Positions 18,428 to 26,876 of a stretch of 51,834 bases of DNA are shown here, one piece after another. A program made the translations under genes and the position numbers. The stretch spans positions 1-51,834 of the forward strand of contig JASCOC010000020.1 of NCBI GenBank assembly GCA_029959605.1, given 5' to 3'. Within the stretch, counting starts at the first letter, position 1. Every line of letters starts with the position of its first letter. The notes under the pieces are model-generated. The model was not told the DNA's origin. It made no database searches and worked only from the letters and a program-made list of their open reading frames with translations. The stretch is from Lysobacteraceae bacterium PS02340 (GTDB lineage: Bacteria; Pseudomonadota; Gammaproteobacteria; Xanthomonadales; Xanthomonadaceae).

Positions 18428-19855
18428 TTATCCCAGAGACAGGCCGACGTTCTTCGGCTCGGTGAAGAAACGCATCGCGTCCATGCCGCCCTCGCGCCCG
18501 AGACCGGACGCGCCGGTGCCGCCGAAGGGCGTGCGCAGGTCGCGCATCAGCCAGGTGTTGATCCAGACCATGCCCACGTGCAGCGCCGCGGCGAGGCGGT
18601 GCGCGCGGGTCAGGTCGCGTGTCCAGATGGCGGCCGACAGGCCGTAGTCGCCGGCATTCGCCAGCGCGAGTGCATGTGCGTCGTCGTCGAAGGGCTGCAG
18701 CGTGACCACAGGCCCGAAGATTTCCTCGCGGTTGGTCGCACAGTCCGGCCCGAGACCGTCGATGACGGTCGGCGCCACGAACCAGCCCGGCCGTTCCAGC
18801 GCGTGGCCGCCGCACAGCACGTGGCCGCCCTCATCGCGGGCACGGGTGATCGCGGCGAGCACCTTGTCGTGGTGCGCCTGCGAGACCAGCGGGCCCATAC
18901 GCGCGTCGGGATCCATCGGATCGCCGACCGGCAGCGCGAGCACCTCGGCGACGAAGCGCTCGCGGAAGGATGCATAGATGCTGCGCTCGACGAGGATGCG
19001 CGAGCCGCACAGGCAGATCTGCCCGGCGTTCTGGAACGCCGAGCGCACCAGCGTGGCGAGTTGTGATTCCCAGTCGCTGTCGGCGAACACCAGCGTCGCG
19101 TTCTTGCCGCCGAGTTCGAGCGAGGCCTTCTTCAGCTGCGCGCCGGTACGCGCTCCGATCCGACGACCCACCGCGGTACTGCCGGTGAACGACACCGCGC
19201 GCACGCGCGGATCGTCGATCAACGCATCGCCGACGTCGGCGCCGATGCCGTGCACGACGTTGAGCACACCCGGTGGCAGCCCGATCTCGCCCGACAGCGT
19301 CGCCAGCAGCGACGCGCTCGCCGGCGTGATCTCCGAAGGTTTGGCGACGACCGTATTGCCGGCCGCGAGCGCGGGCGCGATTTTCCAGGTGAACAGGTAG
19401 AGCGGCAGATTCCACGGCGAGATCGCCGCGACCACGCCCAGCGGCGCACGCAGCGTGTAGTTCAGGCCGGCTTCGCCGTGATGCGATTCGCTGGCGAACT
19501 GCGTGGCCGCATGCGCGAAGAAACGCAGGTTGGCGACCGCGCGCGGGATCTCGGCATCGCGGGCGAGGGCGAAGGGCTTGCCGCCATCCCGGGCCTCGGC
19601 GTGGGCGAAATCGTCGATCCGGGCTTCGAGCGCCGCGGCGAGCGTTTCGAGCCAGGCCGAGCGCGCGCTGTTCGGCAATGCGGCCCAGGCGGGCGCAGCG
19701 CGGGCGGCGGCGTTGATCGCGGCGTCGATATCGGCAGCATCACCGGCGGCGACTTCCGCGTAGATACGGCCGGTCGCCGGCTCGTGCACCGGCAGCCAGT
19801 GGTCCCGGCCGGGTGCGCGCGCAGCGCCATCGATCCAGTGCGTCAGCCGTTGCAT
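18428..19855 (-). CDS. amnC: 2-aminomuconate 6-semialdehyde dehydrogenase
   Basis: A 475-residue aldehyde dehydrogenase oxidising 2-aminomuconate semialdehyde to 2-aminomuconate with NAD+. It carries ISPWNLPLYLFTWKIAPALA, ELGGKNATLVFAD with the base Glu, and the nucleophile region NAGQICLCGSRILVE. The N-terminus HWIDGAARAPG is typical of the AMSDH/ALDH8 branch. Substrate assignment rests mainly on the cluster: ACMS decarboxylase, RidA-type deaminase and the dioxygenase follow directly. It is the first gene of the kynurenine block, 31 bp after the Nei gene, with no room for an obvious separate promoter. Confidence 0.9.
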   Translation of the reverse strand: MQRLTHWIDGAARAPGRDHWLPVHEPATGRIYAEVAAGDAADIDAAINAAARAAPAWAALPNSARSAWLETLAAALEARIDDFAHAEARDGGKPFALARDAEIPRAVANLRFFAHAATQFASESHHGEAGLNYTLRAPLGVVAAISPWNLPLYLFTWKIAPALAAGNTVVAKPSEITPASASLLATLSGEIGLPPGVLNVVHGIGADVGDALIDDPRVRAVSFTGSTAVGRRIGARTGAQLKKASLELGGKNATLVFADSDWESQLATLVRSAFQNAGQICLCGSRILVERSIYASFRERFVAEVLALPVGDPMDPDARMGPLVSQAHHDKVLAAITRARDEGGHVLCGGHALERPGWFVAPTVIDGLGPDCATNREEIFGPVVTLQPFDDDAHALALANAGDYGLSAAIWTRDLTRAHRLAAALHVGMVWINTWLMRDLRTPFGGTGASGLGREGGMDAMRFFTEPKNVGLSLG

Positions 19856-19886
19856 GTCGCCAGCTTACCCGAGGCGTCAAGACCGC

Positions 19887-20696
19887 TCAGGTCTGGCAGC
19901 CCTTGCACCAGTACAGACGGCGTCCGGCCAAACGTTCCTCGACGATGCGGCCGTCACCTCGCGGGCAGGGATCGCCCTTGCGCTCGAAGACCTCGAAGCC
20001 GAACTGCGCTCGGGTCTTCGCGAGGTAGTCCTTGCCCGGCGGCAGCGCATCGTCGTGTTTGGCGCGATACGCGCGCCGCGGCACGTCGAGCAGCGCGTTG
20101 GCGAGGCGGCGCCGCTCGCCGGGCGTGAGGTCCTGCAGCAGGCGGTACGGCGCGAGCTTCGCTTTGAAGAGCACCTCCGAGCGCAGGTAGTTGCCCATGC
20201 CGGCCGCGAACGCCTGATCGAGCAGCAGCATGGCCAGCGTGCGCCGGGCGAAACGGGGTGTGCGCATGTGCGCGAGCAACGCCTTCGCGTCGACCGCGGG
20301 ATCGAGCACGTCCGGGCCGAGCTTCGACAGATACGGTTGCGTACCGAGCTCGTCGGTACGCCACAGCGAGATCGACGGCGCGGCGTACAGGGCGGCGACA
20401 CCGCGCACGGTCGCCAGCACCAGCCGCGGCGGCGCGCCTTCGGGCAGGGACTCGAGGTCTTCAACGAAACGCCAGAAGCCGAACAGATGGCTGTGCGTGT
20501 ACAGCGTCCAGCCGTCTTCAACGGCGGTCAGCAGCGCCTTGCCGCGTGCCTCCACCGCGAGCACGCGCTGGCCTTCGAGCAGGCCACGCCGGCGCTGCAG
20601 CGCGGGATCGATGAAACGCACATGCGTCAGCGTCTCGTCGACGAGCAGGGTCGACAGGCGATCGGCGAGTGCGTGGGTTTCGGGACCTTCGGGCAT
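19887..20696 (-). CDS. Nei-like endonuclease VIII / DNA glycosylase with altered zinc finger
   Basis: A 269-residue Fpg/Nei-family glycosylase-AP lyase that removes oxidised bases. The N-terminus MPEGPE exposes the catalytic Pro2 and Glu3, with Lys53 in EARGKALLT; the MPEGPE form points to Nei rather than Fpg. The helix-two-turn-helix segment is near AGMGNYLRSEVLFKAKL. The C-terminal zinc finger is unusual: instead of CxxC...CxxC it reads CPRGDGRIVEE...YWCKGCQT, so the second cysteine is missing and a Gly-Asp pair takes its place. It lies 61 bp downstream of the SDR gene and 31 bp upstream of amnC, probably in one transcript. Confidence 0.88.
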   Translation of the reverse strand: MPEGPETHALADRLSTLLVDETLTHVRFIDPALQRRRGLLEGQRVLAVEARGKALLTAVEDGWTLYTHSHLFGFWRFVEDLESLPEGAPPRLVLATVRGVAALYAAPSISLWRTDELGTQPYLSKLGPDVLDPAVDAKALLAHMRTPRFARRTLAMLLLDQAFAAGMGNYLRSEVLFKAKLAPYRLLQDLTPGERRRLANALLDVPRRAYRAKHDDALPPGKDYLAKTRAQFGFEVFERKGDPCPRGDGRIVEERLAGRRLYWCKGCQT

Positions 20697-20757
20697 GGCC
20701 GCATCGAAGCAACGGACGCGTCGCGGCGTCGTGACATTCGCGACGCGCGTGCGCCGA

Positions 20758-21543
20758 TCAGATCGACGCCATCCGTCCGCCGTCGACCGGCAGGCTCACG
20801 CCGGTGACGTAGGCCGCCGCCGGCGCACACAGGAACGCGATGACACCGGCGGTCTCCGAGGCTTCCGCGAAGCGGCCGGCGGGCACGCTGGCACGCATCG
20901 ACGCGAGCACCGCATCTTCGTCCTGGCCGGTGCGACGGATGCGATCCGCGACCACCTGGTCGATGCGGCCGGTGCGGGTGTAGCCGGGCAGCACGTTGTT
21001 GACGGTGATGCCGTCGGGCGCGAGTTCGCGCGACAGCGTCTTGGCCCAGCTGGCGACCGCGCCGCGCACGGTGTTCGACACGCCCAGGCCGGCGATGGGT
21101 TCGCGCACCGAGGTCGACACCACGTTGACGATGCGGCCCCACTTCGCGGCGCGCATCGCGGGCAGAAGGGCCTGCACCAGCACCTGGCCACCGATCAGAT
21201 GACGACGGAATGCGGCTTCGAATGCATCGAGTGGCGCTTCGTGCGCGGTACCGCCCGCCGGGCCGCCGGTGTTGTTGACCAGAATCTGCACCGGATGCGC
21301 GGCGACGTGCGCGGCGATGGCGGCCTGCAACGCGGCGGAATCGTCCATGTCGACGGCGAGCGCGTGATGCGTCTGGCCATGCGCGGTGGGCAGCGCATCG
21401 ACGACGGCCTGCAGTGCATCCGCGCGGCGCGCGAGCACGGTCACGTGTGCGCCGAGCTGGGCGAGTTCGTGCGCGGTGGCGCGGCCGATGCCTTCGGAGG
21501 CGCCGCAGACGAGGGCGTGGCGGCCGGTGAGATCGAGGTCCAT
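20758..21543 (-). CDS. SDR-family oxidoreductase lacking the YxxxK motif
   Basis: A 261-residue short-chain dehydrogenase/reductase-like protein. The Rossmann motif appears as CGASEGIG (residues 13-20), followed by VNNTGGP and a Ser in VVSTS. Where classical SDRs have YxxxK this one has SNTVR (Ser156, Arg160), so the usual catalytic Tyr and Lys are both absent. Such SNxxR proteins form a known BKR-like subgroup whose reaction is not established. The substrate is unknown. It lies 19 bp downstream of the PaiB-like gene. Confidence 0.85.
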   Translation of the reverse strand: MDLDLTGRHALVCGASEGIGRATAHELAQLGAHVTVLARRADALQAVVDALPTAHGQTHHALAVDMDDSAALQAAIAAHVAAHPVQILVNNTGGPAGGTAHEAPLDAFEAAFRRHLIGGQVLVQALLPAMRAAKWGRIVNVVSTSVREPIAGLGVSNTVRGAVASWAKTLSRELAPDGITVNNVLPGYTRTGRIDQVVADRIRRTGQDEDAVLASMRASVPAGRFAEASETAGVIAFLCAPAAAYVTGVSLPVDGGRMASI

Positions 21544-21562
21544 GCGAGGCTCCGGTGCGGAA

Positions 21563-22180
21563 TCAGGATGCGATCGCGCGCATCATCGCGGCGATGTCGC
21601 GGGCGTTCGTGTCACCGCCGGACAGCGCATCGGCGACCGCGCTGCGGTTGGCGGCCGGATGGTTCTGGCTGAGCTTGTGCTTGATCTCGACCACGTCGAC
21701 GTGGAAGCGGAAACCCACGATGCCGCGCAGCTGCCGGCGCTGACGATCGTCATCTGGCTCGAAGCGCCAGTCGCCGCCGACGCGGGCCTCGAAGACATCG
21801 CTGGTGCGCGCGACCAGATCGGCCAGTGCGGCCTCGTCGTCGAAACGTTCGAGCCGGCCGCGCAGATGCGCGGTGGCGTAGTTCCAGGTCGGCACGCGCG
21901 CGGCTTCGATCTTGTCCGGATACCAGCCCGGCGACACGTAGGCGTGCGGACCGTGGACGATCATCAGCGCCGGACCGTCGTGAGACGCCTGTGGATTCGG
22001 TCGCGCCCAATGGCCTTCGATGTGCAGCGTGTCGCCGTCGCGGCGGTAGAGCACCGGCAGCTGGCTGGCGAGCGGCACGCTGTCGGCACCGGTCGTCAGC
22101 AGCGTGACGAAGGCGTCGCGCGCGAACAATGCATCCAGCGCCTGCAGGTCATCGACGGCGAAAGCGCAGGGCGTGTACAT
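21563..22180 (-). CDS. PaiB-like FMN-binding protein
   Basis: A 205-residue protein of the PaiB family (FMN-binding split-barrel). The signatures HAYVSPGWYPDK, VPTWNYATAHLRG and KHKLSQNHP are diagnostic. In Bacillus PaiB is described as a negative regulator of sporulation and degradative enzymes, but in most bacteria a flavin- or haem-linked enzymatic role is equally likely. Nothing in the sequence looks like a DNA-binding domain. It lies between a short unknown gene and the SDR gene, with gaps of 27 and 19 bp. Confidence 0.85.
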   Translation of the reverse strand: MYTPCAFAVDDLQALDALFARDAFVTLLTTGADSVPLASQLPVLYRRDGDTLHIEGHWARPNPQASHDGPALMIVHGPHAYVSPGWYPDKIEAARVPTWNYATAHLRGRLERFDDEAALADLVARTSDVFEARVGGDWRFEPDDDRQRRQLRGIVGFRFHVDVVEIKHKLSQNHPAANRSAVADALSGGDTNARDIAAMMRAIAS

Positions 22181-22207
22181 CGTCTGCCGCGTGTCCGGTG
22201 TGCAGGC

Positions 22208-22522
22208 TCAGGCGCGCTTGCCGAGCGACTGCACCATGCGGTCGCGCAGCTGTGCATCGTCGTCGGCCTGCGGCGGCGCGATCTCGTCGAGCGCGAAGCC
22301 GCGCTCGAGCGCGTCCTCGGGGTCGAGCCCGTCCCATTCGACGAATTCCGCATCGAGCAGCATGCTGCGCGCGGTGTCCTCGCTGTCGTAGACGAGCGTA
22401 TTGCCGTCGCTGTCGAGCACTTCGGCGACACCGGCCTCGCGCACGCGCAGGCGCGCCCAGATCACGGTGCGGGCGATGGACGCGAGCCACCACCGGTCCT
22501 GGGACGTGGAGTCGTGGGTCAT
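22208..22522 (-). CDS. Hypothetical acidic protein (104 aa)
   Basis: A small soluble protein with no recognised domain. It has a Trp-rich start (QDRWWLASIARTVIWARL), a middle with several Asp/Glu clusters (LDSDGNTLVYDSEDTARSML, DGLDPEDALERGF), and a basic C-terminus ending in GKRA. A good AGGAG lies nine bases before the ATG, which supports translation. It is sandwiched between the PaiB-like gene and a small membrane protein gene in the same orientation. Function unknown. Confidence 0.7.
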   Translation of the reverse strand: MTHDSTSQDRWWLASIARTVIWARLRVREAGVAEVLDSDGNTLVYDSEDTARSMLLDAEFVEWDGLDPEDALERGFALDEIAPPQADDDAQLRDRMVQSLGKRA

Positions 22523-22538
22523 GGCAGGGAGCTCCTGG

Positions 22539-22841
22539 TCAGGGGGCGATCGACCACAGCCACAGCACGGCCGAAGCCGCGAGTGCGCCGAGGATCACCA
22601 TCAACGAGATGCGGGCCGGCGTCGCCAGCCCGGTGAACTGCCGGTCCGGCACTTCGCGATAGGCACCCGCGAGCAGCCAGCGCAGCGCCGCGGGTTGCAC
22701 GAACGCGTTCTCGCCGAAGCGGCCGCGGACCTGCGGATGGCGGTCGCGCAGATGCACCAGCGACAACGGCCAGAAGATCACGAACGCGGTGAATCCGCCG
22801 ATCGCGACGCCGAAGAAACACAGGGCGAGGAAGAGGGTCAC
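22539..22841 (-). CDS. Small two-helix membrane protein (100 aa)
   Basis: A 100-residue protein with hydrophobic helices at both ends (about residues 2-27 and 76-97) and a charged middle with LRDRHPQVRGRFGENAF. The helix-loop-helix layout and some residues recall UspB of enterobacteria (111 aa), but the likeness is weak and only suggestive. The start is a GTG, without a strong Shine-Dalgarno. It lies 14 bp downstream of asnS and 16 bp upstream of the next gene. Function unknown. Confidence 0.65.
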   Translation of the reverse strand: MTLFLALCFFGVAIGGFTAFVIFWPLSLVHLRDRHPQVRGRFGENAFVQPAALRWLLAGAYREVPDRQFTGLATPARISLMVILGALAASAVLWLWSIAP

Positions 22842-22855
22842 GGGAGCACCGCGCC

Positions 22856-24253
<1,398 letters not shown>

Positions 24254-24362
24254 GCCTTGAATCCTGGTAATCCGGTCCGATAACACGCGGCAGCACAGTC
24301 TACCGGAGCCGGCCTGCGCGCCGGCGACTCCGGGCGCCAGCGGGCGTTCGGGTCCACGGGAG

Positions 24363-24368
24363 TACAAT
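24363..24368 (+). promoter_or_regulatory. Putative -10 box of the A-type Fe-S carrier gene
   Basis: TACAAT ends six bases before the ATG at 24375, with no Shine-Dalgarno between. This predicts transcription starting at the start codon. The -35 region is GC-rich with no clear match. Confidence 0.5.
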
Positions 24369-24374
24369 CACGTC

Positions 24375-24710
24375 ATGGCCATCGCACTCGCCCCTGCCGC
24401 CCTCGAACGCGCCCGCCGCTTCCTGGCGGCCAGCCCCGACGCACTCGGTCTGCGCTTCGGCGTCACCAAGACCGGCTGTTCGGGCTGGGGTTACGTCGTC
24501 GACATCGCCCGCGAGGAACAGCCGGGCGATGCGATCAGCGAACACGAAGGCGTGCGCATCTATGTCGACGCGCAGAGCCAGCCGATCGTCGATGGCACCG
24601 AGATCGACTTCGCGCAGAAGGGTCTGAATCAGGAGTTCGTGTTCCGCAATCCGAACGCCGCTGCGGCGTGCGGGTGCGGCGAGAGTTTCACGACGGATCC
24701 GACGAAGTAA
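24375..24710 (+). CDS. erpA: A-type Fe-S carrier (IscA/ErpA/HesB family)
   Basis: A 111-residue A-type carrier that passes Fe-S clusters to target enzymes. The three conserved cysteines are Cys35 (KTGCSGW), Cys99 and Cys101 (CGCGESF), the full ligand set. Length is normal. ErpA, IscA and SufA cannot be separated with certainty without alignment, so the symbol is tentative. It is monocistronic: divergent from asnS and followed by a terminator. A possible client in this window is IspG, which ErpA supplies in E. coli. Confidence 0.88.
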   Translation: MAIALAPAALERARRFLAASPDALGLRFGVTKTGCSGWGYVVDIAREEQPGDAISEHEGVRIYVDAQSQPIVDGTEIDFAQKGLNQEFVFRNPNAAAACGCGESFTTDPTK

Positions 24711-24723
24711 GCGGGCGCCGCTG

Positions 24724-24753
24724 AGGCGGACACGCGTCCGCTTTATTTATTTG
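24724..24753 (+). terminator. Rho-independent terminator after the A-type carrier gene
   Basis: A 6-bp GC stem (GCGGAC 24726-24731, GTCCGC 24736-24741) with loop ACGC, followed by TTTATTTATTT. It lies 13 bases after the stop codon. Confidence 0.75.
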
Positions 24754-24872
24754 AGGTGATACGGGCTGCCTGCATAGCTGTGGCGGAGTAGGGCGGCACT
24801 CGCGTTGATATCGGACACGCATTTTTTGTGTCCGTTTCGAAGCGGTGGACGGGTAGCGTGTGTCTACCTGCT

Positions 24873-24912
24873 GCCCTCTCCCCAACCCCTCTCCCAGGGG
24901 GAGAGGGGCTCA
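24873..24912. repeat. Pyrimidine/purine hairpin repeat, copy 4
   Basis: CCCTCTCCCCAACCCCTCTCCC followed by GGGGGAGAGGGGCTC, forming a long stem with a minimal loop. It lies 80 bp from copy 5, which is in the opposite orientation, between the convergent Fe-S carrier and surf1 genes. Apart from the terminator and these two repeats, nothing else is visible in 24711-25086. Confidence 0.8.
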
Positions 24913-24992
24913 AGCGTCAGGTCTCCCACAAGGTTCGAGCAGTTCTGCATCTGCGTGCGAATCTGCACATCAAGACGCGCTCCGAAAATACG

Positions 24993-25030
24993 AGCCCCTC
25001 TCCCTCCGGGAGAGGGGTTGGGGTGAGGGT
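24993..25030. repeat. Pyrimidine/purine hairpin repeat, copy 5 (inverted to copy 4)
   Basis: GAGCCCCTCTCCCTCCGGGA followed by GAGGGGTTGGGGTGAGGGT, the reverse complement layout of copies 4 and 6. With copy 4 it makes a head-to-head doublet as REP elements often do. Confidence 0.8.
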
Positions 25031-25086
25031 CGCCGATCGCACCGATATCGAATCGCGCGAATTCGAATCCTTAGAAATCCCAAATC

Positions 25087-25827
25087 CTACCGCTTCCGCC
25101 GGAACTCGCTCCGCAGCACGAAGCCCGTCGCCAGCAGACCCAGCAGCGCCATGCCGAACCAGGTCAGCGCATAGCTCAAGTGGTTGTTGCGGAACTGCAC
25201 CATCGTCAGGCCCGGCACCGGCCAGTTGCCGGTGTCGATGCGGTCCTGGGCGTCGATGAAGAACGGGGCGACCACGCCGTCGACATTGCGCGCGGCCGAG
25301 AACTCCGCCGGCGCGCGGGTGTACCAGCGGTCTTCGTCCGGCACATTCGCGCGCAGGAACACGCCGTGCTGTTCGGGCACGCGCAGCAGGCCGGTCACGC
25401 TGACCGTCTCCGAGTCGCCATGCCGTGCGCGGGTCTCGCGGGGGCGGTGCGCGTTGTCGACGTAGCCGCGGTTGATCCAGACGGTGCCGTCGCCGGTGAC
25501 CAGCGGGGTCATGATCCAGTAGCCAGGGCCGCGTTCGGTCGTCGCGTATACCGCGACTTCCTGCGTGTGCAGCAGACGGCCGGTGGCGGTGACGCGGCGG
25601 TATTCGTCTTCGGCAAGATCGAGCGCGGACCGGAACGCCGCCGCCGGCACAGGCGCCGGCGTCGCGTGCACGCGTGCATCGACGCGTGCGATCAGATCGC
25701 GCTTCCATTGCAGCCGCTCCACCTGCCACACACCGAGGGCGATGAAGCCCACGGTGGCGGCGATCAGGAAGACCAGCAGCGCCCAGCGGATGACCGGGCG
25801 TGCGGCGGCGCGGGGTGCTTCACTCAC
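25087..25827 (-). CDS. SURF1-family oxidase assembly protein
   Basis: A 246-residue SURF1-family protein with one membrane helix near each end (about residues 13-33 and 217-236) and a periplasmic loop between. Signatures include GVWQVERLQWK, GYWIMTPLV, VWINRGYVD and YALTWFGMALLGL. SURF1 proteins assist haem insertion into haem-copper oxidases. It starts with GTG 13 bp after cyoD, so it is the fifth gene of the oxidase operon and probably serves the bo-type oxidase encoded there. Confidence 0.93.
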   Translation of the reverse strand: MSEAPRAAARPVIRWALLVFLIAATVGFIALGVWQVERLQWKRDLIARVDARVHATPAPVPAAAFRSALDLAEDEYRRVTATGRLLHTQEVAVYATTERGPGYWIMTPLVTGDGTVWINRGYVDNAHRPRETRARHGDSETVSVTGLLRVPEQHGVFLRANVPDEDRWYTRAPAEFSAARNVDGVVAPFFIDAQDRIDTGNWPVPGLTMVQFRNNHLSYALTWFGMALLGLLATGFVLRSEFRRKR

Positions 25828-25840
25828 GACAGAAGGCGCG

Positions 25841-26224
25841 TCAGGGGGCGACGCGCATCTGCTCGGGCGACATCGGCATCATGTTGGCGTCGAGGTGGTG
25901 CATGACCCACAGCGATCCCACCAGCGCGATGACGATGATGATGCCGGTGAACAGCAGCGACATCAGGATCCAGCCGCCTTCCGATTTCCGGTTCATGTGC
26001 AGGAAGTAGACCATGTGCACGACGATCTGGATCGCGCCGAAGAGCATGATCAGCGCGACGGTCCAGACGCGGCTTTCCAGCACCTCACCCATGACCAGCC
26101 AGAACGGGATCACGGTGAGGATGACCGACAGCACGAAGCCGATCACGTAGTCGCGCATGCTGCCGTGGCCGTGCGCGTCGTGCGCCGACTCGTGGGCGGC
26201 GTGATGGTTGGTTTCGGTGCTCAT
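25841..26224 (-). CDS. cyoD: Cytochrome bo quinol oxidase subunit IV
   Basis: A 127-residue subunit IV with a His-rich N-terminus (NHHAAHESAHDAHGHG), three membrane helices and the family segment VHMVYFLHMNRKSEGGW. It is an accessory subunit of the bo-type quinol oxidase. Its ATG overlaps the cyoC stop (ATGA). The C-terminus extends about 15 residues past the last helix, with a Met-rich stretch MMPMSPEQM that could bind copper or simply be a tail. Confidence 0.95.
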   Translation of the reverse strand: MSTETNHHAAHESAHDAHGHGSMRDYVIGFVLSVILTVIPFWLVMGEVLESRVWTVALIMLFGAIQIVVHMVYFLHMNRKSEGGWILMSLLFTGIIIVIALVGSLWVMHHLDANMMPMSPEQMRVAP

Positions 26225-26874
26225 CCCACGACTCCCATCAGGTACACATACGAGAACACGCCGATCCAGATCACGTCGAGGAAGTGCCAGAACATCGACA
26301 GGCACATCAGGCGACGGTTGTTGGCGGCATTGAGGCCGTGCTTCTTCAGCTGGAACACCAGCGTCACCAGCCAGATCAGGCCGAAGGTCACGTGCAGTCC
26401 GTGCGTGCCGACCAGGGTGAAGAACGACGACAGGAACGCGCTGCGCTGCGGCGTCGCCCCCAGGTGCGCCAGGTGGTGGAACTCGTAGAGCTCGATGCAC
26501 AGGAACGCCAGGCCGAACAGGCCCGTGACGAGCAGCCAGATGATCGTGCCGCGCACGTTCTGCTTGTACGAGTTCAGCATCGCGAACCCGTAGGTGATCG
26601 ACGAGAACAGCAGCATGAACGTCGCGACCAGGATCAGCTTCAGGTCGAACAGGTCGGCCGGCGACGGGCCGGCCGCGTAGTTGCGGCCGAGCACGGCGTG
26701 GACGGCGAACAGGATCGCGAAGATGAGGCAGTCGCTCATCAGGTACATCCAGAAACCGAGGTTAGTGCCGGTTTCGGGATGGTGCTCGTGCCCGTCGTCG
26801 TGGGCGTGCGGATCCTCGATCACGTGGTAGACGCGTTCGGTAGTCCCGCTCTCGGTTTGAATCGTGTGTGCCAT
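26221..26874 (-). CDS. cyoC: Cytochrome bo quinol oxidase subunit III
   Basis: A 217-residue subunit III with five hydrophobic segments and the family signatures GFWMYLMSDCLIFAILFAV, LNSYKQNVRGTIIWL and FWHFLDVIWIGVFSYVYLMG. The N-terminal 30 residues are His/Asp-rich. Its start at 26874 is two bases after the cyoB stop and its stop overlaps the cyoD start, so the operon is tightly coupled. Confidence 0.96.
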   Translation of the reverse strand: MAHTIQTESGTTERVYHVIEDPHAHDDGHEHHPETGTNLGFWMYLMSDCLIFAILFAVHAVLGRNYAAGPSPADLFDLKLILVATFMLLFSSITYGFAMLNSYKQNVRGTIIWLLVTGLFGLAFLCIELYEFHHLAHLGATPQRSAFLSSFFTLVGTHGLHVTFGLIWLVTLVFQLKKHGLNAANNRRLMCLSMFWHFLDVIWIGVFSYVYLMGVVG

Positions 26875-26876
26875 GT

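Noticed and set aside
22539..22841. Firm assignment as UspB
   Set aside because: Only size and helix layout agree; shared residues are too few to name it.
24873..25030. CRISPR-like array
   Set aside because: Two copies in opposite orientation and no regular spacers; they fit a REP doublet.
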